Source of the DNA: Solen grandis
Lineage: Eukaryota > Mollusca > Bivalvia > Adapedonta > Solenidae
Length of the DNA: 64,000 bases
Direction of reading: 5' to 3'
Assembly (NCBI GenBank): GCA_021229015.1
Contig: CM037788.1
Location: 54,759,145 to 54,823,144 of the forward strand
The notes under the pieces are model-generated. The model was not told the DNA's origin. It did not search any database and was given only the letters and a program-made list of their open reading frames with translations. Position numbers and translations under genes: made by a program. Shown here piece after piece: positions 1 through 11,765 of the stretch (position 1 is the stretch's first letter; the number at the start of each line of letters is the position of its first letter).

Positions 1-1
1 A

Positions 2-931
2 AATATTATAGGACGGGCCATAAATCACAGGACAAAGAAACTGTACCTCCACTATTGGACACACTATGAAACATTCTGTAATAGTAACAACCTGAAAATT
101 GGATTGCCAGTGCCTGTACCGTATTTATTAATTTTTTTTGCTGATTTGTCTGAAAAAGGTTATCGCAGTAACACTTTATCTTCACATGTGTCTGCCATTG
201 CTTATATTAACAAGCTGTTTGGGTTTTCAGATTACAATGACTCATTCCTTGTCAAACAATTTCTGAAGGGGGTAAAGAACGGAAAGTCCTTACAAACGAG
301 TGCCGATTCACGTCTGCCTATTTCTCTATCCCTACTGAAAAAGATGATTTATGCATTACCAAGAATAGTGCCCAATACTAACAAAAGGGTGTTTTTTGCA
401 AACATGTGTCTTTTGGCTTTCCATGGTTTTTTGAGGATTGGGGAAATCTGTGTCAAGGCTGATAGTGATAGCTCATCTGTGTTACAGTTTAATGATGTAA
501 AGGTTATAGGTAGTCATGGAAATATCTGTGGGATCGAACTGACCTTGAGGAAATATAAGCACAGTACTCAGGCAGCAACTTTGTTTTTGCCTGTCCATGG
601 TCAAGAATTGTGTTTGTGCCCGGTGGCGGCTACACAACTCTATTTATCTTTAGTAAAACACGCCACTGGTCCATTCTTCCAATTTTCAGATGGAACACCA
701 GTTACCTACAATTTTTTTTCAGAAAGACCTTGCAGGATGTAGTAAAATTTGTGGGATATGATAGTCTCCGCTATAAATCACACTCATTTCGGATAGGGCC
801 GCAATAAATGCAGCCATATTAGGGTTTTCAGAAGAGGAAATAAAGAGAATGGGGCGTTGGAAGTCAAATGCTTTGCAAAATTATATCCGCTTGCCAGTGC
901 TGCGATTGCAGAGTCATCGATTGGCTATTTA
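2..931 (+). pseudogene. Tyrosine recombinase of a mobile element, 5' cut by window edge, two frameshifts
   Basis: A tyrosine (phage-integrase type) recombinase, the enzyme that cuts and rejoins DNA in Crypton, DIRS and Ngaro elements. The frame is open from base 2, so the N-terminus lies outside the window. The N-terminal part has a SAM-like DNA-binding region (core-binding type) with a TLSSHVSAIAYINKL helix. The catalytic signature is visible: FHGFLRIGE supplies the first Arg, HSFRIG the His-x-x-Arg pair, and MGRWKSNALQNYIR the Trp and the nucleophilic Tyr. The frame shifts near 715 (T-run) and again near 798 (inside GGGCCG), so the C-terminal third is split over three frames and ends with TAA at 931. 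As it stands it cannot encode a full enzyme. Downstream repeats (see 1063-1648 and 1822-2633) suggest a YR retroelement, but no reverse transcriptase is visible, so a Crypton is also possible. Confidence 0.8.
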
Positions 932-1062
932 AAACTATTCGAGTTGACCACTGCGTAGGTAATCAGGGATGTCATTTAGGTCTACTCGTTTGTCATTGGG
1001 TTGATGTGTCGAAAAACTAGTTAAGTCAATTTGTTGAAACAGTAGGTAACAATGTGGGGTAA

Positions 1063-1648
1063 GTCCAGCAGAAGGCTGCTTATCTGAGATACATACAAAT
1101 GTTGTGTAAAATTTCATTTTATTTTATTAGTGACTTTTCGGTTGGTCACTGTTTCAGAGAGTATTTTCTACAATTGAAATCCTTTGCATATATTGTTCTT
1201 ACGGGCAGATCTTACATGTACAGTTGAACTAGAAGGAAGGCCAGTTTAAGTCTGCTTCCATACAGAATTGTGTACATTTATCTTATTGTTATGTAACACC
1301 TTAATTTTGATACCAAGTCTAAACTATTGTTGTAGTGGATGGCCAGCAAAAGGCTGCTTCCCTTGAATATTTTTAGGTCCTGTGAAAAAGAAACTAACTT
1401 GATATAATATGGTCGTATCACGTTTGAGTCCGTGTGAGTCATTCAGGATTGTTGTAGTCAGTTCCATTTGTTATTCCTTATATTCTTATAAAGAAGTTCA
1501 GCATAAGGCTGCTCCATAATACATTTTTATGGTTCACTTTTGCAATTTACAAAGTTCAGCACAGTGTATTATTCTTGAAAAGTTAACTTCTAATGTACAA
1601 ACTCATTTTGCATTATGAGGCATGGGACGAGTCCAGCATAAGGCTGCT
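1063..1648 (+). repeat. Four spaced copies of a 16-18 bp motif
   Basis: The motif CCAGCATAAGGCTGCT occurs, with one or two changes, at about 1063-1080, 1341-1358, 1497-1513 and 1631-1648, always on the plus strand and always preceded by G/T-rich bases. The copies lie in the AT-rich sequence following the recombinase stop and have uneven spacing (about 280, 155 and 135 bp). They look like iterated binding or processing sites of the recombinase element rather than a tandem satellite. Function unknown. Confidence 0.7.
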
Positions 1649-1821
1649 CATTTTTAACAAAACATTTTGCCTTACAATACATATATAAACACACGGTATA
1701 GTTAGTATATATGGTCTTCTTTTCTTTAATTTGTATGCTTAAAGTTTTCAAGAGTTGTACTTGTGTTTCTAGGGGTTCTCAGGGGGGACTCAACTCGCCA
1801 GCATAGAGCTTGGCCAGTTGT

Positions 1822-2038
1822 TGGTGGCGGGTTGTTTTTCCCACCTATGTGCGTTCGCCAGCTTTATATTCAAATTGTGTTTATAAATCTAGTCATATTG
1901 TAGTTGAAATCCATTTTGCGTCATTTTTAAATAAATGACATGTTCACATAAATCTTTAGTTGTTATTATTGCGAACTCACATATGAACTGAGACCCCCTA
2001 TGTGAAGTAATGGGTTGGTGGAAGGAGAAGATTCAAAT
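1822..2038 (+). repeat. Direct repeat, copy 1 of 2
   Basis: About 217 bp beginning near TTGGTGGCGGGTTGTTT and ending near GAGAAGATTCAAATAT, repeated almost unchanged at 2417-2633. Both copies contain the CCCACCTATGTGCGTTCGCC segment and the GAACTCACATATGAACTGAG segment. A pair of near-identical direct repeats downstream of a tyrosine recombinase matches the split direct repeat layout known for Ngaro/DIRS-type elements; assignment to this element is inference. Confidence 0.75.
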
Positions 2039-2416
2039 ATAATTTAATGTAATTAAATGTTTTTGAGTCGTCCTTCCAGGTTATTTGGTGGAATTTACCC
2101 GGAGGGTATTTTAGTGGAGTGATCCCATTAATATTGGGTCACGTGATCTTTCCGTGTAGAACAAAGTCACGAGACGCTGTGTACAGACGAAGGCGTTTGA
2201 AAAAAATTGTCGAAATCCACCATCTTTCCCCTACCACCACCCTTAATGTAGATATTACCTAAATTTGTCTCTCTTGAAAGATATATGTTCCTAACATGCC
2301 ACAATTGCTTAAATTTTCTAGTCAATTTATAGAATTTTCTAGTCAATTTGTTGATTGCTCTAATTTGCGTGCCACAATGTGTTAATTTTGTAATTAGTCT
2401 GTCTTTGTTTATTGGT

Positions 2417-2633
2417 TGGCGGGTTGTTTGTCCCACCTATGTGCGTTCGCCAGCTTTATATTCAAATTGTGTTTATAGATCTAGTCATATTGTAGTTGAA
2501 ATCCATTTTGCGTCATTTTTAAATAAATGACATGTTCACATAAATCTTTAGTTGTTATTATTGCGAACTCACATATGAACTGAGACCCCCTATGTGAAGT
2601 ATTGGGTTGATGGAAGGAGAAGATTCAAATATA
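2417..2633 (+). repeat. Direct repeat, copy 2 of 2
   Basis: Second copy of the ~217-bp repeat at 1822-2038, differing at only a few bases. Its end coincides with the start of the large segmental duplication (copy A begins near 2634), so the duplication edge abuts the mobile element. The 378 bp between the two copies hold no gene that I can recognise. Confidence 0.75.
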
Positions 2634-4009
2634 TATTATTAATAAAGTTTTATGCGGGTTAAATGTCTGAAAGCTAATAGCTAAATCTGAAAGAAGGGTG
2701 TTTCTGGTGCTTAGTTTACTACGAGTACACTATGCATAAGTTTTATTTAATGCACGAGTAAACATTCAAAAAATATATTTTTCTCGCGTATTTTTCGGGC
2801 ATACCTCATCGAATAAAATACATTGCCACTTTCTAAACGTTCAACTACTTTTTGGACTAAACTTCGCTTCCTTTCGTATTAAGTATTGGTAATGGTTTTA
2901 GTGTTTGTAATATTGAACTAAACAATTAAATGCACATCTTTTTTATAAAAATGGATGAACAAATACCATTATCATATAATATGATATCATCAAAATACAA
3001 TATCTACAATAACTTACATTTCAATAATTTACATGTATTCATTATGAACTCATGATTCATTTAGCTTATTGCTCTTTATACATTTCAATTCAATTCCAAT
3101 ATATTTGTTGAAGAAGGAAGTTTCTTACATGAACCAAAATTCGATGAAACATGAAAATAAAATGACATATACGCAGCAAATTATATCTTATCAAAACCAA
3201 ACAATAAACTGTCTTTCTGCAAGATCTATATGAATTCACCTATACAATATTCTCTATTATACGGCACAATCGACATCACAACGATAATAGACATCGATCC
3301 TATGTATATCTCAGATACGACCTATATGTTAGACACCGCTTCAAGTAATATGTTGTACTTCTGATGTTACAGATGAAGCTGTAAGAAGGGATTTGTATCG
3401 AATGTTGTTAAAGGCGATAATTTGCGCGATTTTTATGTCTGAATTAATTCGGGCATTCTACTCACGTATATGCATGATGTACGATATTCTTGAACACTTT
3501 ATCCAAATTGTCTCATGTAATCGTCTTTCAGTTTTACCTGCTGTTTATACTCGATGCAAGACGAAGAATCGCATGTCTTCATAAGAGTGGTTTCCTAGTG
3601 CAAAATGTGCGTTTATTGGTCGATCCCTTGTCAGTCTAACATCCCCCAGGTGCCCCTGCATTGTCTCCCTTAACTGATGTTCCGTCTCTCCCACATAGAC
3701 TGTAACATCATACCGTGCACATCTTATAGTATACACCACATTTTTCACTTGAAAACATACATCAGTCTGCACACTATAGAAATCGTGACCAGCTGTGTCT
3801 GATATAAGTATACCTGCAATAATATTGCAGGTATAAGCTAAAATTCATTATTGTATGCAGATATCTTCTCTACCCACAGACCTTTGAGTCTTTGAATAGA
3901 CCAGGATATCAGCTATGTTTCTGTCTCTCTTGAAGGTCACCATAGGTGGTTGTGCGTAGACTTCCTTCGTCCTCTCTAATCCATACTAAATCCGAGAGTG
4001 TTAGCTTAA

Positions 4010-4534
4010 AGCCCCAGTGCGTTTTAGCTGGGAAAAATATATTTTTCAAAATTTCTAATTAGCAAAGCCTCAAATGATGTTTGATTAACCTCTTAATGTT
4101 TAAATAAGCCCACATAATGAAATATTCGCCTGGAAGTCTTAGTTGTTCAGACAGGGACAAATAGTGAGAAACATGGGCGGAGCTTGTTCTGAAACACACT
4201 GTTCAGTAAAAGCACGCATGTCTCGGTGTACATGGGGTGTTTCAGAAGTTCATGGACTTTTTTCTATAGACTGAATAAATATTGACACACGGTAATAGAG
4301 GAGATAGGAAGAAAATCCATGTACCTCTGAAAAATTTCTTTGTATGTTAATTTTATGCTGTCAAGGTTCTGAGCTAAATATAGAACGAGACAGCCACAAT
4401 TTGCATTTTTCTAAAAGAATCTTTCCTGTTAATTAGGCATTTCTCAAGGTCTTTCAGTGATGAAATTAAAACTGAATTATATATGTTGTAAGTGCATTCA
4501 GATTTAGATCTAACATCTATAAGATACTGGGACT
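4010..4534. mobile_element. MITE with TTAA target duplication
   Basis: TTAA occurs at 4006-4009 and 4535-4538. The element ends are AGCCCCAGTG and ACTGGGACT, an imperfect inverted pair. Copy B reads straight through the site with a single TTAA (near 42805-42808), so this is an insertion into the Penelope-like element of copy A after the duplication. TTAA targets are typical of piggyBac and Kolobok families; no transposase is present. Confidence 0.8.
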
Positions 4535-5589
4535 TTAATATATGTTGAACATTAGATAGTATGCCGGAATACGTCAGAACCAGTGAAACTATTTAACTTT
4601 TGTCGGGCTTGGCTTGTAGAAAGGTATTTTTATCAAGGTTATCCACCCTTCTTAATTGATCTTCAATCACCCCATCACTGTAGTTCCTTCTTCTTAATGT
4701 GTTTTTTAAGTCAGCCCTGTATTTCTTGCAATCTTTATTCCATTCAAAAAGTCGTTTCAACCGCAAACCCAATCCGTACGCTAGACCTTTCTTGGTAGAC
4801 GTTGGATGACATGATTAGTTGTTTAGACAAAGTTGCTTATCTGTCGGTTTCACATAAAACCATGATAAAGGTCTGTGTAAATGTGCTCATCGTCTAATTT
4901 AACCAGCATGTCTAAAAATTCAATTTTTGTGAGATGATTATCTTAGTTCTACCTTTATGTTACAGTGTATATTGTTGGCATGCTCTGAAAATCGTTCAAG
5001 TTCCTCCTTGGTACCCTACCAAATGCAAAAACCATCATCTATAAACCTTTTATAGAAAAAAAGGTATTTTCTCTGTGTTGAGCAGCTCTTCACCCCATTT
5101 CCTCATGTACGCACATGCAAAATTCTTTCCCAGTCTAGAACAAATCGCAATGCCATCAGTCTAAATATAGTCTTTGTCACCTAGACCAAATACATTATTG
5201 TTCAAAACAGTCTCTATCGTAGCAATCATGTTCTAAGCGTCAACCAGTTGGTCCGTCCTCATATTTAACGCTTCCCGACAAGCATAAATTCCGTCTTTAC
5301 GAGTCACTGACGTATACAACTTACAAGCATCAAAGCAAAATAGAAGGCACTCGTCAGGTAAGTGCTCTTTTATTTCTTTTACTTTATTATTGAAGTCAGT
5401 TGTTCTTTAAGATAGCCTGGCGAATATTCTATAAACTCTTTTAACTCACATTCAGCTACTTTTGCTAATATTTCTGTGTATCGATGCCATTAACAATGGT
5501 ACGATAGGGTGCATTTTCATTATGCAGCTTCGGGTTGCCTTGTAGTTTCTCGGGACTAGGATACTTTGGAATCATTTTTTTCAGATCTG

Positions 5590-5617
5590 CTCCCCCCCCC
5601 CCCCCCCCCCCCCCCCA
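5590..5617. repeat. Homopolymer C run
   Basis: An almost pure C run inside the N-terminal part of the Penelope-like element. Copy B has an ordinary C-rich sequence with interspersed A, T and G at the same place (43868-43890), so the run arose in copy A or is a sequencing artefact. Confidence 0.85.
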
Positions 5618-6424
5618 CGGTACATTTTGTTGGCCAATTTCTTTACATCTTTGAGATCTTTACCGGCTTCATATTCAGGTATTTTCATATATGAATTGCT
5701 ATCTTTTATTTCTCTTTGTAACTTGCAAATGTTATCCTCTATGTGCACTACTACTTTACCAAAACCCTTATCAGTTGGCCTTAAAACTATACCGTCATGA
5801 TGTAACAACTTGTAAATGCCCCTTCTTCAACCACTGAAATTTTGGCGAGCCTTTCTTTTTAAGTTATCGACAATGTCATTCTTAACTCAATATAGAGATC
5901 AAAGTGATGGTCTCTGCAGGATGACGGAATGAAACTTAGTTGTTTTTTTTAAATTTTCAACTCAACTTTACTCATAGATGCTTTTTTATGCTTGACATTA
6001 TTCTGGTGTTTATGATTAGGTAGCACTGTACTTTTTTTCAATTTGTTACATTCAACCTCATTGTCTTTTTCTTGGGTCAATTTTCTCGAAACTTTAGTGA
6101 CATATAAAATATTAGCCTTAACTGACTTGTCTGCACTGTCTATTTACACCATCTCTTTTCTAAACGTGTCATTACCTGCACGTAAAGAGTCATTAGTCTG
6201 AAACAAACCATTCTTTATATCAGCCCCGACACCTGAGCAGAGACTACATGCATTATATGTAGCATCGATAGGTCTTATATGCTGGGTAATACCATCACCT
6301 TTGTCAAACTAATCATTTAGTCATTTTCAAGTGTACTGGTGTTATTATCTGTTTTAATATATACATGTATATTAAACTGAAATGACTATGTTCTAAAAGT
6401 AACAAAAACTAACCCTAGATCCGC

Positions 6425-6775
6425 ATTTTGTACCGCCAGTTGCACATACAAACCTATTCAATGAATCAAATTTCCGATCCGAAGATACCTCGATATTGAA
6501 ATCCTTCTGGTCAGCTGCAGCTTGAATCTCAGACTCTGTAGCCCAATAAGATACACTACCGCCTGCTTGTTTTCAGTATTTTACTACACTTCCTTCTATA
6601 GGAAGTGCATATATTTTCCTATGCGAAGTCATACTATCGACCTGCTACCGTCGCACTTGTATATGCATCATCTATATAATATACATGCTGACTGACGGAT
6701 CTATAGAAACAATTTCTGTTTTTGGCAATTCTGATTATCACATAATTGGGTATTTCCTAGAGAAATTCATCAAAA
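6425..6775 (-). pseudogene. OTU-protease-like domain upstream of the Penelope-like element (copy A)
   Basis: Minus-strand translation gives IAKNRNCFYRSVSQHVY, then after a frame break WATESEIQAAADQKDFNIEV and a C-terminal DRKFDSLNRF segment. This order (Cys in NCFYR, W-A/G-x-x-x-E-I-x-A-A, then a hydrophobic strand) is the OTU family of cysteine proteases, usually deubiquitinases. Copy B keeps the canonical DGNCFYR. An in-frame stop precedes the conserved strand and another stop sits after the Cys helix, so this is a relic. It lies about 100 bp upstream of the PLE N-terminal region on the same strand, which suggests, but does not prove, that it belonged to the same element. Confidence 0.7.
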
Positions 6776-6849
6776 CGGATGAGACGTGATTAGAAGTAGA
6801 ATCTTTTGACGTCGTTTTGTATGACGTGGACGTCGTTCATAGCATAACA

Positions 6850-6955
6850 ATATGGCGACTATTCAAACGTCTATTATGTTGAACTTGCTAAAAAAAAATT
6901 TTTCCCTTGAGAAAGGCAAACTTTTGCCGAAAGATTGAATAAGAGTGACTTTTAT
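6850..6955 (+). repeat. Dispersed ~100-bp repeat
   Basis: Contains CTATTATGTTGAACTTGCTA, then a GAGAAAGGCAAA...TTTGCC hairpin and ends GAATAAGAGTGA. The same unit occurs inverted at 13012-13095, forward at 13128-13205, and at the matching places of copy B (about 45350-45430, 47675-47755, 47795-47865). Likely ends or pieces of a small nonautonomous element; family unknown. Confidence 0.6.
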
Positions 6956-7639
6956 TGTGAACGGTTTAAAATTTCTCCAGGGGATATTGTTCATCATATT
7001 AAAATTTATGTGGCAAAATTTGTCAACAATAACAACATTGTTGATAAAATGTCCTTCGTTTTCTATCACTTGATCATTTTAGCAGCATTGATTAATCTAC
7101 AGCATGCTTTCACTAGAAAATGTTGGTAATAGATTAGCAAAATTATTTTCATTTGGGATACTGCTGCAGTCATACATTTAAGAAGATATAACTTTATCCG
7201 GCTAAGTAATTTATAGTATAGTAAATCGTTTTGCGAACAGCTTACCAAGCTGATTTCATTTAATATGTTGGATGTCAGACATTTAACTATCTTCTTATGT
7301 TGATGAAATGTACCTTTATTAATAATACAGAAACATTCTTTCATCAGATTGGCAACTTATTTCTAAATTGAAATGAGATTTTCTTCTTCATATACCCGTC
7401 GTTTTTTAAGTAATAAGATAACCGTATGTCATACTGCAGTTACTCAAAATATGCAAAGAGTGAAAACACAAAGCTTATGTTTCGATATATTAACATATGT
7501 TAAGAAAGAGTATTAAACACTAAATATGCAGCTTAATTATTTAAAAAAGTGTTTACAATATAGAAGTGTTTATAAAATATCTGAGAGAAGTAATTGAAAT
7601 CGTTTTTGCTTATTTAAACAATTTAAACACGTGTGTTTC

Positions 7640-7745
7640 TAATGGTGTGATGCATTCGGGGTCTTCCTCTACCTGTAATTAGCTGGACGTCGCTAAGTGA
7701 CTGAAATACTGCCGAAGCGACGGTAAACTCAAATAGTCAAGTCGA
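7640..7745 (-). repeat. Interspersed repeat with GTTTA(A/C)CGTCGC core
   Basis: On the minus strand it reads ACTATTTGAGTTTACCGTCG, then CAGTATTTCAGTCACTTAGC and GACGTCCAGCTAATTACAGG. The same family appears at 46085-46205 (minus) and at about 57178-57300 (plus, nested in a mariner-type MITE), and a related form lies at 29505-29640 and 62165-62330. It is a dispersed short repeat, probably a SINE or MITE fragment. Confidence 0.65.
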
Positions 7746-8835
7746 GTCAAATTGTCTGAAATCAACTCATTGTATTTTCATTCAAGTTTGAAAATCTTTT
7801 TACACGATATTCCTAGAGCAATTCATGACAACGGATGAGACGTGATTAAAATCCGCTGGAGTAAAACAGGTTATGTGCGTCCGTTAGAGGCGAAGGTCGA
7901 AAAATATGTTAATTTTGTTTATGGATATCTATGGGCTCATACTAATGCGTGCAGTACAAGATAGACACTTGTGAATGTTGTCTATCACTCAAAAGTAGTA
8001 TTGTTTATTTATCAATAGCAGTGATTACTTAGAAATTATCAGATATTTGATAGCTAGCATAAACATTGTAAATGATTTTTTAAAAATTACAGCCAAACCT
8101 GACATAAGCGATCAGTCAAGGGAACAAGAGAAAGTGACCGCTTAAAAGGTATGACCGCTGAATGAAGGTTAAACATATGTGACCGTGACTGGAAAAATGG
8201 GGCCAAATGAGGAAAGATGACATTTTCAGATTTTTCCACATTTTTAAAGCTGTATATCAGGAACATATACACACACAATTTTGGAGTTCTATCTTAATTG
8301 GTTCTAGGTGAATATTGCGTTTTTGTAACATAGGGGTTGTCGTATTTAAAACAAACAAATATGTCCATAAAACAGAATTTTAATAGTTCTTGTTAGCAAT
8401 GAATTTTATTCAGTTATTTTAAGAAATATTAACATGTACATGTGTAATCATGTAAACTTTTTTATTATTTTTAAACAATAAATCTGAGTACACATAAAAT
8501 ATTATGATGGTTACCATGGTAACGGTAGTTTAGACTGAAATAAGGAATCAAGTAGGCGTTTTGACTTTAAATTAAAAGATAAGCCAAACCATTTAGTAAT
8601 TTTTGTTCTAATTATGGAAATAAGAGTCAAGATGAAATAAATTGCAAAAAGAAATATTCTGAAAATTTAGCCATTACATAGTAAAGCATATATTACTGGT
8701 CTTGAAGAAATGCAAGATTATAGCAATTTTATTCCATTTAAATATCACCGGTACATTCCTTTTGTAGTCCAGTTAAACAACAAATTTTCAAATATAACCC
8801 AAACATCGTCAAATGCACTCTGAATAAGACATACA

Positions 8836-9010
8836 TACAGTCAAATCTGTCTTAAGCAGTCAGTCAAGTGAAAAGGATCGCTTAACAGAGATGGTCACTA
8901 AATGAAGGTAAAAGACATACAAAAATGCTAGTTTTGTAATATTTAAACTGACCGCTAAATGCAGATTGACTACTTAATGCAGGTGACCGCCAATACAGGT
9001 TAAATTGTAT
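8836..9010. mobile_element. MITE, AACCTG/TAAGCGG type
   Basis: Starts TACAGTCAAATCTGTCTTAA and ends AATACAGGTTAAATTGTA, an inverted pair. It shares the internal AATGCTAGTTTTGTAATA-type core with the MITEs at 8090/12134-12231 and 46525-46701. It lies wholly inside the 3.95-kb insertion. Confidence 0.75.
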
Positions 9011-9098
9011 TCAGTGAGCATTAATATATTTTATAAAAAGCAAACTTGCAATTAAAAAAAATAAGATAATATTTGATTAATAATAGAGGAAAATTTCC

Positions 9099-9185
9099 TC
9101 TGACTGAATGGTTAGAGTGTCTGCCTTATGATTGAGGGGGCTTCGGTTCATTCCCCAGCAGCACCATACCAGTCAATAAAAAACG
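9099..9185 (+). repeat. tRNA-derived SINE head
   Basis: TGAATGGTTAGAGTGTCTGC resembles an A box and CTTCGGTTCATTCCCC a B box (consensus GGTTCRANTCC) about 35 bp later, the arrangement of an internal pol III promoter. There is no intact cloverleaf, so this is a SINE relic rather than a tRNA gene. Confidence 0.6.
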
Positions 9186-10524
9186 GGATTACTTTATCTC
9201 CCTTACTTAAGTGCATAGTTCCAGGACTAGTTGGTCTGGTTTCAGGATATGAATGGTGTGATATCATGATAGTGAGTATGCACTCTGTTTGTCTCATGTA
9301 TACAGGGTCTCGAAATGAGCGAAATATTTTCTATGGGAAGTTATAACCAATCAAACAACAATAGAAGAGAAGACCTCAGGGCTAAATCAACTCAAGTGAT
9401 ATAATAACATATTTGTTCCTTCTGCCATGAACAACTCCTCCAACTATTTAGTGATAATCAATTCAATATTTCATGCTGACATGCAGACAATCTGAGGGGA
9501 CACACTATGTTTGAATATGTTATTTAGAATAAATATAGACTGCTAATTGTCACCATTATCAAATATGGGTGATGATAATGCAGTTGAAAGCAAAAACATA
9601 GCCACCTGCTATCCTTATTCTTATCCTTATTCACAGGAGCTAAAGACAAAAAAAAAAAGAAGTCAATTACTTTTCGGTTCAGAAATAATGTTATTTTTGG
9701 CACACAACAGAAAAGTATTAGAAATACTATTTAATATCATTTTATCTCAAACTATTAAAACTTTTAACCCTCATTCTAATCTAAAATTGTTTGTTCCAAC
9801 TTCTGATCTAATTTAGAAAGTGAAATTCCATCATTAAAAAAAAACTGTATCAAATCTTAAATATATTTATTTGTATTCATTCTATAACCAAAACCATGAG
9901 TAAGTAAAAGTTGTATGCCTTAACATAGTATCTCTGACTGATCACAACCTCATTAATAGACAAAACATTATTATAAAGATGTTTATATCAGTGTTTGCAT
10001 TGATTTTGGTAAGTTTGTGTTGCTCATAATATAGCTACTTTAAGTTCATGAATATTATGTCCTGTATTGAATGATATTTAAAACCAACAAGAATCATTAT
10101 ATAGTATTTGACATACACAATGGAATCTCTGGACACAACAGTTTTCTTTATGTATCTCTCTTATGGACCATGACCTTTGTAATTCTAAATTTTGTAATTC
10201 GTAAATAAATATAACTCTCCTGAAACAACAATTTCTCTACATGATATTTTAAAAGGAGGCATTTCATACTTTTTTGTTATGTGCAGCTGGTTTGCATAAC
10301 ATAAGTGCTCAGATGAGATGTGAATATTTGCAATTGTCTATGACCTGGTCATCCTCATTACTGATACTGCTGTCTCTATGGATCCAGACTTGGCAGCACC
10401 ATTAGGTAAAAAACAGTCCAATTGTAATAGACTGAATCTTCTTAAATGTTTTACATCTGCTGCAGTGGGATCAGTATTGATTCTATTCCTCACTTCAATT
10501 AGTTGAGTGATTTGGCCCCAATTT

Positions 10525-11765
10525 TCAGTTGGATACCACATAGCTATTCCTTTCGGAGGGACTGACTTTGCAGCAGTGGTGTGCCACCTGAAATAAATGG
10601 GTATTTTAAAACTTTCAAATACACATGTCTAAGTCATGTAAAGAAGTTCATATTGTAAATGTGTTATTTTAGAATATAAAGTAACATACTCTGCTTTAAA
10701 TAGAAAAAAAATACATTGTATTAGTGTGTGTGTGTGTGTGTGTGTTCACTTACAGGTGTTTATTGAAATTGCACACATTGATAGCAAGCAATTATCTATT
10801 ATTGTAAGTAATGTGAGGAAGAAAAAACATCTACAATAATACTTTTTGGGTATTGCTCTAATAAAAAAAAGTTTGAACCATCTTTCTTACTTGCATTTCA
10901 AATTCAAAGTGACTTTTTTACCTTGAATTTTGTGTGTCCAAAAGTCATAACAGCAGCATTAGCCTGTTCGGTTTGTTGATTGGATGCATACCTGAAACGA
11001 TAATTCAATAATTAACTTGTCCTGGTACCTTTGATTTGCAAAGAAAAACAAAACACAAACTATTTTACTACAAAACCACAAATAGTTTATTGTGATGCAA
11101 TGCTATTTTGGTAGGTAATTCTAAAATGTTGTGACAAGTAACATCATAAATTCATCGTTTTCATTGAATATGCTTCACCAAATATCAAAAAACTCTTATG
11201 CTATCATAACTACATAAAAAGTATGTTCTTAGCTATGAACAATACTTTAAGGCATGTAAAAACCCAATCATTTAATTTGATGGTACATGATGATTATAAA
11301 ACTTTGATTTTACATCTGAATTCAAGAAACACTGTGACAACAGATAATTCCTGATAATTCAATAATTATAAATTGAATAACTTACCTATATCACAGACTT
11401 ATAAGATATTTTAATTTTCAAACATTACTACTTGGACAGTAAAAGCCATATCTCACAGCACACTGTTCACAATTTCAGTTTGAATTGATAGTATAATACA
11501 ACGGTAATAATTAATTGTCAACACCGGCTAAATGTTGTTTAAATTGATCATACTGATAATAATTAAAGGTAACGAATTTCACTGACTGAACGTGTTCAAT
11601 GTAAGACGTGCTTAAACAAAACCGCCTGCTCTCATACATAAATGCTAAAATAAAGAACATCACTTCCGGGTTAAGAAAAACGATTTGGCGGTTGAAAAAT
11701 AAAATCGTTTGTCCTTATGTAAATATCAAAATATCGAATATCATAAATACTCACCTCAAACTCAT
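10525..11765 (-). CDS. Possible small three-exon gene, unrecognised (47 residues)
   Basis: On the minus strand an ATG at 11765-11763 gives MSLR; the exon ends at 11755 before GTGAGT. A second exon, 10991-10922 (70 nt), is bounded by TTTCAG and GTAAAA. A third starts at 10587 after TTTATTTCAG and reaches TGA at 10525. All three joins keep one frame and give 47 residues. Another frame of exon 3 is open for about 80 codons, but it does not join in phase. ETS-type motifs lie close to the ATG (CCGGAAGT near 11855 upstream; ACTTCCGGG near 11662 in intron 1), as in many housekeeping promoters. I do not recognise the product. The whole unit lies inside the 3.95-kb insertion, so it may be a captured host gene. 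Splice sites alone could occur by chance. Confidence 0.25.
10721..10744 (+). repeat. (GT)n microsatellite
   Basis: Uninterrupted GT dinucleotides for about 24 bases. Confidence 0.95.

Larger units (their letters stand above)
3545..6350 (-). pseudogene. Penelope-like retroelement, decayed (copy A)
   Basis: A Penelope-like element (PLE): reverse transcriptase followed by a C-terminal GIY-YIG endonuclease, used for target-primed insertion. Reading the minus strand, the order is an N-terminal linker (6350-5820), the LxPTDKGFGKVVV motif (about 5760), the PKLHNEN segment (5530), the palm motif with RFIDDGFAF whose two catalytic aspartates lie at 5034-5039, the LVLTYSG thumb region (about 4560), and the endonuclease at 3772-3545 with VYTI and VYVG as the GIY and YIG elements plus downstream Arg and His. 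Stops and frameshifts interrupt every part, a poly-C run (5590-5617) breaks one frame, and a 525-bp MITE splits the thumb from the endonuclease. It is a relic, shared with copy B and therefore older than the duplication. Confidence 0.85.
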
